NCBI GenBank assembly: GCA_038496445.1
Contig: JALMLS010000179.1
Coordinates: 1-64,000, forward strand
Length of the DNA: 64,000 nucleotides
Origin: Trichosphaerium sp. ATCC 40318
Taxonomy: Eukaryota; Discosea; Flabellinia; Trichosidae
Direction: 5' to 3'
A program made the position numbers and the translations under genes. Shown here piece after piece: positions 22,901 to 34,900 of the stretch. Positions within the stretch are counted from its first letter, which is position 1; each line of letters begins with the position of its first letter. A model generated the notes under the pieces. The model made no database searches, was not told where the DNA came from, and saw nothing but the letters and a program-made list of their open reading frames with translations.

Positions 22901-25900
22901 CCAAAATCTAAGAAAAAACAAATCTTGTTTTTTGCATTCTTGTCTTCATTGTTCTTAGTACTAAAGTACTTTGATAGGAACCAGTAATGCTTGTTGGCGA
23001 TACTGGTACTGGTAAAACAACTGTTGTACAGTTATGGAGCTATATCCTCGGTCAGCACTTGCACATGGTGAACTGTCACCAGCACACTGAAACAAGTGAC
23101 TTTTTGGGTGGTGTAAGACCAGTTCGTGGTAAAGAAGCCATCGCAGAAGAACTTGATGGCTTACTTCGCTCATTCTTCCAACACGCAACATTTTTCGACG
23201 GCGTAGAGAAAGTTCTCGCTGATTACGATAATGTTGTGATTAAGGATAAGATGATGGTCTGGGAAGCTTCTGAAAAAGAAATCATTACTGTTGTCAACAC
23301 AGGAAAGGCTCAAGAAGCCATAGATCCTTCACAGCTCCCTTTCCTGCTGGTACGCTAGATTTTACGATCTTTATGTTCGAAAGTATTGACTTTTATCGTA
23401 GAGCTTGTCCACCGAGATAAGGCGATTGTATCATCAGTACATATCTCTTTTCTTATGGTATGATGGTCCTCTTGTTACTGCAATGAAACGTGGTGACTTG
23501 TTCCTCATTGATGAGATTTCTCTCGCTGAGGACGCCGTTTTGGAACGTATTAACTCTGTTCTTGAACCAAGTCGTCTTTTGGTTCTTGCTGAGAAGAGTA
23601 CTGTTGAGATTGAAGAACTTGTAGCTCACTCTGACTTCCGTATCTTTGCTACTATGAATCCTGGTGGTGATTTCGGAAAGAAAGAGCTGTCTCCTGCTCT
23701 ATCTAACAGGTTCACTTCTATTTGGGTTCCTCAGATATCTTCAAAAGAAGATTTATCTCAAATCATCCAAGAACGCTTTGCAACAAAAGATCTTGCTGAA
23801 AACTGGACTTCTCCTGTTCTCGAGTTTGTTATGTGGTGGGCAGAAATGCAAAATATCTCCGCTATCAGTCTACGCGATGTACTCGCTTGGGTTGGCTTTA
23901 TGAACAAGAGTTCTTCCTGGCTTGGTAACGCTAAGGCATACGTCCATGGCGCGTGCTTAGTACTACTCGATGGCTTGGGTATTACTCACCCATTACGTGT
24001 TGATGAGTTGAAAGAAGGCGCATTGAAGTTCATGCTTGGTACGCGATTTTTTTCTGAAATTTGGCTTTTTTTTTCTTGCATTTTTTTTTCCTTCTTGATC
24101 CGGCAGACACTCCTTGGTCTTTGTTAAGTAGTTAACTACATCGTACTTCCGTCTTCCCGGAAATTAAATTTCAGCCTGAGAAAAAACACCTCACGACCTT
24201 ACACTAGATGGTCATGAGACACCTGTCCTTAAGGCAAATTTTCGAAAAACTAAAAAACAAGCAAAGAAGAAAAGAAATTTCTTTCCTAAGACTTCTCTTT
24301 TTATTGATTGTTTTTATAGACCGCATACCAAAGAACTTTAGAGATGAAGCTAGACAGCTTGTTCTACACTCTACCATCGAAGAAAGACCAAAGAACACCA
24401 AACAAAGGTTCTCTATCGGAGAGTTCTGGATTGGTAAAGGAAAAGGAAGCACTAAAGGCCAGAGTTACGCCTTGGATGCACCTACAACAGCAACGAATGT
24501 AATGAGACTCCTACGTGCCATGCAGCTTGATAAACCTGTTCTACTCGAAGGTAGCCCTGGTGTAGGTAAAACAAGTCTTGTTGCAGCTGTTGGCGCTGCT
24601 GCTAATATGATTGTTCGACGTATCAATTTATCTGATCAAACTGATATTATTGACTTGTTGGGACAAGATCTACCTTCTGAGGACCCTGAACAACCTGGTT
24701 TCTCATGGCGTGATGGTATTTTCCTTCAAGGTTTAAAAGCCGGTGATTGGATACTACTTGATGAAATGAACCTTGCTTCACAATCAGTTTTGGAAGGTCT
24801 TAACGCAGTGCTTGATCATCGTCAAGAAGTTTTCATTCCTGAACTTGGACGTACATTTAAATGTCCTTCTTCCTTCAAGATATTCGCTTGTCAGAATCCT
24901 ACTGGACAAGGAGGAGGTCGTAAAGGATTACCTAAATCGTTCCTAAACAGATTCACAAAGGTAAGCGCTTTGCGCTCAAAATCCAACTAAAACCACCTCT
25001 TCTAACTCTTTTTTACAGGTCTATGTCGATAAATTCACGTCTGAAGATCTTCTCTTCATTGCAAGTGCACTTCATCCTAATATCGATAGTGAAACGCTTA
25101 AATCCATGATAACTTTCAATGATGCTATGCATCACGAGTCAATGGTTCTTTGTAGTTTTGCTAGAAAAGGAAGTCCTTGGGAGTTTAATCTTCGTGATAT
25201 TCTACGTTGGTGTAAACTCATTGATGAAAGCCCTAATAAGTCACCTGGCTTGTGGGTTGACTTGATGTACCTTCAACGTCTTCGTGAACCTGAAGATAGA
25301 GTATTTGCATCAGAACTCTATGAGAAGACTTTTGGTGAACCTCCTCTTGTTTATAAGGCTCCTTACTATCACGTAACGCCTACAACACTTCAAGTTGGCC
25401 GTTCTACTATCGAGAGAAGTCCTGATGCATCATTTTTGCCTTCATACGACACTCTCTTACTCAAGGTAAAGTTTTTCTCAGGCTGTCTTTTAACTTACTT
25501 CTTTTTATAGAATCTATCGCCAGCACTTCAACACGTCATTAAATGCGTTGATATGAACTGGATGGTCATATTGAATGGACCTACAGCGTCTGGAAAGACT
25601 ATGCTCGTGAGAATGTTGAGTAAGCTCGCTGGCAAGAAACTTCATCACTTTGCTGTGAACAGAGCTGTAGATACAACAGATCTTCTTGGATCTTTCGAGC
25701 AAATCGACTTGATGCGCCATAAACAAATTGTTTTGGATCGTATTGAGAGTTTGATCACTCAAACAACTCAAGCGCTTCTATTCGCTTCAGATGACGCTGC
25801 TAGAGCTTTGGAAGCTGGCAGAGATATTCATTGTCGCTGGCATCTTATCTCCAAGTTCAGAAATGCTCAAGGAGACGACAGTACACTATCTGGAGCCTTC

Positions 25901-28900
25901 ACAGCTGAGCAATACCGTGTCGTTCTACAACTCTTGGCTTTTGTCACAAAAATAACTGCCGAGTTCAACCTACAGCTTGATGATCCTTCTCTTACTGCAG
26001 AGGCAATGGAAACTGCTTTGGATGAGTTGAAGCATCTAGAAAAACAATCTGTCACAGGATGTTTTGAATGGATTGATGGTTTATTGCTTAACGTACGATT
26101 TCTTCGAAGTTTGCTTTTTTGGTTTTTGACTTTTATCGTACTTACTTTCTTTTTCAGGCTCTTGAACGAGGTGAATGGGTTGTATTGGATAATGTCAACT
26201 TATGTCCAGCTTCTGTGCTTGACAGACTCAATCCTCTACTTGAACCAAACGGATCTTTGATTGTTAATGAAAGAGGATTGCTTGACGGAAATGTATACAC
26301 TGTCAGCCCTCATAAAGACTTCAGACTATTCTTGGTAATGGATCCTAAACATGGTGACATTTCAAGAGCCATGCGTAATCGTGGTATCGAAATTTCTTTG
26401 TTTGACTTGCCTGTTGGTTCATCTGACATGCTTGCCTTACTTGGACAACTCGGTATTCCTGACACTATCGGTAAAGCCATGGTGAAGTTCCACAAAGACT
26501 GTGGAGAAAAGCTTGGTATTCTAGAGTCAGCAATGTCCATAAGAGACCTCCTTCGATGGTACGATCTCTTCGCCCCTTTTTTTTTGTTATTTTTTCTGAT
26601 AGTCTTCTTCAGGGGCGACCTTGCTATTGAACAGTTGCGTCGTGGTATGGATTTTGAGCCTAGTTTTATCTTAGCTATGACTCAAGTCTACGGCCGACTT
26701 GTATCTTCTCAAGACCAACAAACTCTTCTACAACAAGTTTTCTTGGACGCTTGTGGTTCACTGGATGGCACTGACCTACAAAAAGGTGTCATTCAAGGAC
26801 TAGACAAGTGTACCATCGAAACAAGCAGTGTTCGCGCAACAGTTAAGCGACAATCCCAACTGTTCTCTTGGCTTCTCGAGAAATTGCCATCAATGGAAGA
26901 CGAATACAAAGAACTCACCAACAGCCTTGTCACATTCTCTGCAATGTACTACGCTATTAACAGTACACCTGAAGACATTGATTTACGTATGACTTGGCTC
27001 GAGATAATCGGTGATAAAGAAGATGTTTCAGAGGATATTATCGGTTTCCTACAGCGCATGTTGTCTTTCTTATTTGAACATCCTTTGATTCAAATGACTC
27101 AAGACCAACTCGCTACAATATCTCACCATGTCTCTATTGACTTGACATACCAGCCTATTGATCTCTCGAGGAATGAACCTCTCTTCGATAGATTGAATGA
27201 AGCTGTTGAAGCAAGTGATTCATCAGAGGATATCAAGGCATTGTGGAAGTGTTGTCGAACTGCTATGCGATGCGCTCATCTTTTGCCAATGATCTTCCTT
27301 CATAATGAGGTTGAGCAAGAAGCTTATAGCTCTAATACGATGGGATCTGCGAAGTCTAAATTGATTGAGCAAGCCTGGGCTTTTCATAAAAAGAAGCTTT
27401 CTAGAAGAGTATTGAAGCATCCTTGCATCGCCTTCTTGGTTCCTTACTTTACCTTGACAACAGAGTTCCTTCAAGAGATACTTCAAGACGAGAACGCAAC
27501 AATCACTGATGAAGTACTCCAAGTACTAGATATCCTATTACGTCTTCGCCACGAGTTCTGGCAGTCGTTTAATGTCATGACATTTGACTATAGTCGTACT
27601 TGTCTGTGGTGGCACTGGATAAAGAAGAATATGAACACTTTGCTTGAGAAAGCCAATATGATTGGTAGCTTGCCTACAGATTTGGTTACTATCATCGAAA
27701 AGGTCGAAGACGCTCTTGAGAGTGACGGAAAGGACTACAAATGGACGTTATGGAAACATTACGGACATCCTGTTATTCTACGACGTCCACGTCTCCGAGG
27801 AGTTCTTGACAAGTTGAAGTCTTTCGCCAACTCACTTTTGTTTGATACTTCAATACGTACGACATGTCATTACGGTATTCAAGTTCTAATCTCTTTTAGT
27901 GTTGAAAGACTCACGAGAGCACAGTATATTCTACATCACTGCTGACATCAAGAAAACTCTTGTTGAAGGTATATGTACTGTATTATGGCTTGATACGTTC
28001 GATCAACCTACAAGCGAGCATAAGGCTTTGATAGATAACCTTGAAAAGTTACCAAATGAACTTGAGGCTAAACTATTGAGTTTGAAGGATAAGAAACGTG
28101 AAGAGTGGGAGATTAGACTTTGGCCTATTTATGACCACACTTCTGTCTTGGCTGAGTTCCATGTTATCACTTCTTTGGTATCACTATCTCCTCTTGATCC
28201 TAGATACAACCCTGAGATAACACATGAACAACTTCGTACTATGTTAGGTAAGTACCACAACGTTTATTTTTTTCCTTTATTTTTTTTTCTTCAAAAACCA
28301 GTTTTTCGCAATGATGCCTGGCGTACCTTTGCGTATGCCGCCCCAGTCATAAGGTCTGTTGACGAGAACACTCCCACTCTTAGCACAAATCAAAAAACAA
28401 CAACATTCTTTTTGGAATTTGTTTGAGTAGCGATTCTGATTGCTTTACTAGGACCTATAAAGAAAATGGTTGATTATGCGATTGCCCACTCGTCAAGGTG
28501 TCCAACTGACTTCATCTTTTACCAATACCTTATATGGCATGTTGGTAAGGGTGTCGGTGAAGATACTGCGACTGTTGATAAAGCATTGCTTGTTAATATG
28601 TTGTCCGAACTCATCTTCTACTTCCAAACACGTTTATGGGATAATACGTTCAAAAGACCTGCTATATTTGCTCGTAAGATAGATGTACGTCTAAAACCGA
28701 TAATAATCGCTATACAACTTTATCAACCCACGGGATATCCAGCTCCCCTACTTGACAGTATTTTGAGTCATGAGGGGCGTTAATATGCCCAAAATCTAAG
28801 AAAAAAACCTCTAACTTTGGATTCTCTTTTTGACTTCAAAGAAACTGACGTGTTATTTTCAATAGGATTCAAAACGTCCTGAGGTGGTTCATAATACTAG

Positions 28901-31900
28901 TTTGTTCGTTGAAGGATCTCCACGTCTTCATATTGGCTTTCAATCAGCTGCTATTGCTGCACTTATGTGTACATGGCAAGATACTGTCATTAAAGAGCGA
29001 CCAGTTACTATGGATCAACTTAACAAGATATCTGACTTCCTTTCGAGTTCTGATCACCCAGACACTGATCATTCTGTAACTAAGAATGACTGGAAACTGC
29101 TCACATCACTTGTGTTCCAAGTACGTATTTTTTACCCCTTCAAGAGCGCCTACTCTCTCGAAACCCCTTTTTTTTAAATACGATGATGACATTATTACCT
29201 CTTTGCACCGAATTAGACTGTAGACAACTATTGCATCCTGAGGTTTAAAAAAAAAGACGAAAAAATGAAGTTTTTTTTATCATTGTCTCTTCAAGAGCTA
29301 ACATGTTCCTTTAAGACACTCCAATGTTTCGCCTCTTCATTTACACCTGAGGCTTGGCAACAGATCATGGGCTTTGGAGCTAAGTTTAGAGATGAACTAA
29401 TGAATAGTATCGAATCTGAGCCTGGCCAGAAACTTTCTGAGCTCGATTTCGTAAAGTTCAAAGAAATCTTCGCATCCTCAACTGATCTACGATTCAAAAA
29501 CCTCGCAACTGAGTACCTTGGACCTCTACTTGAGATTCTAAAGGGAAGGATTGACTTGAGCGAAGACAAATACGGTACGCTTGACGTCTCATGGTTTTAC
29601 TCTTTTTTTTTTTCCTTTTTGATAAAAAAATTTACGTGATGATACAACGACGGTCTTCGTAAGTTTATTGACGAGGAAACTCTAACCCATATTTCGCTGA
29701 TAAATATCTATTCTCACATCAATCTATTTCTTGAGAAATTACCTCTTTAGTAACACGTTTGTTGTTTAGGACTACGAGATGATATTATACGTGGTGAAGC
29801 ATGGGTACGTTACTACCATCTTCATTTTATGACATTTTGAGAAAAAAAGAGCTAAAATGCTCCAAACTACTCCTTTATATGATTAGACAAACCGATCTCG
29901 GTTTATAACTTCATTGCTGATGCTAGGTCAGACTGATTATAAATCTACAAAAACTTTTTGTTTTTTCCTTGCTTTTTACGAGCATTGTTTTTAACTGTTG
30001 TTTTATAGGCTTACTTTGGTCTATGGAGAATGTACCTGTTACTTCCATCGAGACCTGTTGATCCAACATCCAAATACGCCCTCAAACTTGCTCACTTGAC
30101 TAATATTGTCAAAAGCATGAGAGGCGAACTTGAAGTGGAACAAAAGTCTGAAACCCTTCATACCGGTGGTATAGAAAACATTCGTATTTCTGCGCTTCAG
30201 AGCAAGTGTGACACCATCGGTGCTGAACAATCAAAGCTTGAAGCAAAGATTACACCTCGTCCAGTACCACCACAGTTCATGGCGCTCTACCAAGAACTCA
30301 CTCAATTCTCTGATACTCTCGGAAGCAAATCCAAGATCTTGGGACTTCTAAGAGATATTGAGAGCGTTAAAGATCGTCAAGATATCAACCGTGTTCTTGC
30401 TCAAGAATCACTATGGCAAGACAGCACAGAGTCGTTTGCTAAACGTGTATTTGACAAGTACTGGTGGTACCGCGACATTACCCAAGGCATCTGTAGCAGT
30501 ATCTACTTTATCAAGCAAGGTCTGCGCACAGTAGCCAGAGGGCAAGTGCAAAACGTGTCTTTGACAAAACTGACGTCTAGCGTACCTGCTGGTAATCGTT
30601 TCGCCAAGGGCCCAATCAAAGCAGCAACTTCCATCACAAGCGTACGTTTTGGTTTTTTTTTTGCGTTCGTTTTTTTCTTCTTTCTTTTTCTTGAGCACAA
30701 GATAACTTGTACGTGGTTTTAAAGCACGTACGAGGCGATACGTGCACGATAGTAACTGAGTCGCAAGTTGGAGCCTCTTAGTATGATCACTAGTGGCTTG
30801 CAAAACTCGCGGTTCTACATTTAATGAAAAAGAAATTGTTTTTTTCAGTTTTCTTTTTGCATTCTGATTACTTATGTTCTTTCAAGTCTGCCATCTCAGA
30901 GCTTATGTCCCTACCTTCAAGTGGTACATCATTCGTATCTCGATCTATCATAGAAGCCATGGAAGCCGTAGCAACAGCTAGGAGCTTGCCTATTGATTCC
31001 TTGAAGAAACTTCGATCAAGATTGCTTGCAACTTCTTTATACAGAGCTTATGGCGCTGTTGTAAACCAGGCTTTCATTGATAAAGAAGCGTTATCTTCCT
31101 TGGATCATGTCTTTAGTATCATTGTTAGCAACTGGGACAGAGATAAGGAAGAGAGGCGTTTACGTAAAGAAGAGGAAGCCAAAGAGTTTAGACTCAGAGG
31201 TAAAACTCGTATTTTCGAAACAGAGCGTGAAGGAAAGGAACAAGAACGTATTTACAGAAAAATGTTCCCAGATTTCAGTAAAGTTTTTGCCGACTTTGAG
31301 AATATTGTTGAAGGACTTGAGTTCAGTGATGATGAAAGTATGGATGAAGACGAAGAAGAAAGTGTACGTGACAATCTTTTCCTTTCTCTAAAAAACCCAA
31401 AAAATCGCCATAAAATGATTAACGAGCTTTACGCTCGGCGAACTGCTGAAATTCTGTGAGCACAAGAACTTGATCTGATTTATGTTTACTACAACCCTTA
31501 AATATGATGTTTTCTATTCTACTGTTGTCTAATCTCTTTAAAAAGGAAGAGGAAGATGATGAAGAACTCGATGAAGATGCTGAGGAAGAAGAGTTTGTTA
31601 TGACTCTTGTACAACGCTATGAACTTCATACTGTGTTCCGTATTCACCAAGAAATCTTCACTTCTCTTGGTACTTCTATGGCTCCTTCAGGTGGTGATTG
31701 GTTATCCACTGGTGAGATCAGAGATACTTGCGAATACGCATATAACACAGGAGCACAGATGCTTAAACGTGCGTTCTTTTTGATAAAAAGTTGCTGTCGT
31801 TAACATTTACTGATTTCTCTTGTTAGTCATGGAATGGGAAGCACCTAGTGTTCTTGATAAGAATGCCCGCTTGGGTCATTTAGTTGCTATGCGTGGTCTA

Positions 31901-34900
31901 CGTAATCGTATAGATGTCAGGAAGCTTGAAGCGCCAGAAGACTCTATCTTTACAAAACCAAGAGCGAGCATCTTCAAGGTATGTTTCTTCAGCCCTTTAA
32001 AACGCAAATTTCATTTTCTCGTTTACCTCGCAATGATGCCTGGCGTACCTTTGCGTATGCCGCCCCAGTCATAAGGTCTGTTGACGAGAACACTCCCACT
32101 CTTAGCACAAATCAAAAAAAAAAACTCTTTTTTTTGTTTTCCGGATTATGTCTTAATCAAGAGTAGAGCGCCAATGTTAAAGAAGTATGTATTATCTTAG
32201 AACCCGTACAAGAACTTCGAGGCAAACTTGTACATCTTCAAGAGAACACGGATGAATTCAAAGACAGTACAACTATCAAAGTACTTGTTGAGCTTATTGA
32301 TAAGATACTTGTTTACCCTGTAAACGTACCTTTCATGCAAGTACTCACAGGTCTTGAGCTTCTTGCACGTCAATCGCAGAAGTTTAACATGATATTACCG
32401 AAGAAGTGGTCTATCACAGAGAACTTGCAAGTTATTTACACAATCATCAATAGATGGCGTCGTATTGAGCTTGACAGGTGGCCTGCTGTTTTATCACAAC
32501 AATCTCTTGATGTTAAGCTTAACGCTCTTCAATTCTGGTTCCATCTTTATCGTGTTACAATAATTGATGGAGAGTCTTATGATGTACCTCAATTCCTTGG
32601 TCTCATTAAAGAGTTTATGGAGCTTACAAAGTTTGGTGAGATGGAAACAAAGCTTAATATGATTAAAACACTCTACTGTCAAATGGTCAATGAGCTTAGA
32701 CTTGGTATTGATCGTAAATTTGTATCTGAGTACGTCCATCCAAACAAGAAACTTTTTTTTTCGATTTCCATTTTTTTGAAGAACGTAAAATTTTTCTGAT
32801 TGTTTTACCTCTAGGGCTTCACGTATTGCACATATTAACGTGTTGTATAACATCTACAATATCTACAAGTTATATCTACCTGAAATCAAATCTCAAGTTG
32901 ACCGTGATAAAGAACCTATCGAACAAGAACTCAAGAACTATATCAAACTTACAAAATGGAAACCAAAAATAGAAAATTACTACAGACTTAAAGATCAAAC
33001 AGAAAAGTCTCATAGACATTTAAGTAAATTCGCAAAGAAGTTTAGATCAGTTCTAAAGACACCTCTTGCAAAGTTCTTAATGGTACTCGGTGAAAGAGAG
33101 TCAACAATAGAAGGCACTCTAGAACACAGAGAATACGAACTACCTGAACCAGAGTATGAGTTTAAAGAAATAACAGTGATGGAGAAGGACGATGATGACG
33201 AGGACGACGAAGGTGAAGAAAAAGGAAAATCGAGTACGAAGAAAAGACGAAAGTCGAAGAAACCTACACCAAAGCTTGACGAAGATGGTGAAGAGGTTAA
33301 GACTATAATTAAAGTGGAAAAGAAAGACAGATACATCCCTAAACCGCTACCTATCTTCGACTTCACGCCTGATAGCACTTTGGTTAAACCTTTCCTTAAG
33401 AACCCTCAAGTACCTTCAAAGTTATCAAAGCTATTCAATCTAGACGATAGCACATTCAGACGTAATAAGATACCTCAGTTATTCGAGAAAATCGTTAACA
33501 TGACCAAGAATGATATCTTACCTGTATTGACTAACTATCAACGGGAAAATATCAAAGGTCTTGATGACCTCTCTACTACAGTTATAACAAGATCAAATCG
33601 ATTGAGGTACGTTCATTCTTAGTGTTAATTCATAATATGATACTTACGCCTTGTTTAGAAATAGCAAGAGTGCTACAACAGGTCAGAAAAAACTTGCCAT
33701 GAAGAACTTGTTAGATGGTCTTAAGTCTGAAGGAGTTTCTTGGCTTCGTAAAGGCCTTGATAAGGAACACCGTAAACCGGAGTTCCTATTCAAGGTTGAT
33801 GCTATTGATACGACACGATTCAAGCAAGCTACTAAAGATCCTGTTGAAATCAACACAATGATACTTTGGCAGCAAGCTGAGGAATACTACTTCAAAGTTG
33901 TTCTCAAGATACAAAACTTGCGTATCGCTGAGCAGACTCACCACGGTGATATATCACAGCGTGAAGCAACCATGATCGCTGGATACCTCGAACACTTGAC
34001 CGCTATAAACATCAAACAGCGATCAACGTTTGGAACAGTAATCGACGAGTTTGTCATGTTACGTCGTCTCATTGAGACTATACATCGTATTCCTACACCT
34101 GAAAAGAAAGCTGATTTGCCTGTGTTCCCACCACAGTCTCTTGTCAAAGAGTCACTGTTGACACAGAAGACGATCTTTGATAGTGTTGTCGCTGGTGTGT
34201 TGGAATGTAATGTACTCATGCATTCCCTCAAAGATGATCCTACAAATGAAGCAGTTGTTATCTTAGAGCGATCAATGCAGAAGCTCAAAAAGATCAAGGT
34301 AAGCTTTTGTTTTCTCTTTTCTTTTTTTTTGTTGCTTTACTTCATCCTTGGCGTGTTCTTACTTTGATATCTTAGCGTCGTATTGAGCAACACATTGCTC
34401 GGTTTACCCTTGTTAAAGTCCGGGAAGACAGAGCTGAGTTGTTAATGACCAGTGATGCTATTCATTTCATGAGAAATAACACTATCGAATATGAAACCAT
34501 CAAGACACGTGTGTTGAATCAAGTCCTATCAACCGTCCCAGAGCATCTGGCTGGACCTTTCAACGAACTTCTTGAAACCACTAGTAAAAAACTAGAAGAT
34601 ACCCTTTATGACCCAGACACAAAGCCAAAGGCTAAAACAGCTAAAGAGGTACGCTATTTTTTCTGATACAAAACAAAGTAAAATTTTCAATTTGTTTCGT
34701 TTTCGCAATGATGCCTGGCGTACCTTTGCGTATGCCGCCCCAGTCATAAGGTCTGTTGACGAGAACACTCCCACTCTTAGCATAAATCAAAAAGAAAAAA
34801 CCCAAAAATTTCGCAATTTTTTGTGACTTTTTGTACTCATTTCGTATTTCTAGCTCAAAGCTCAAAGCTCTTTTGTATCTGAGTTTTCAGAATCCTTCGA

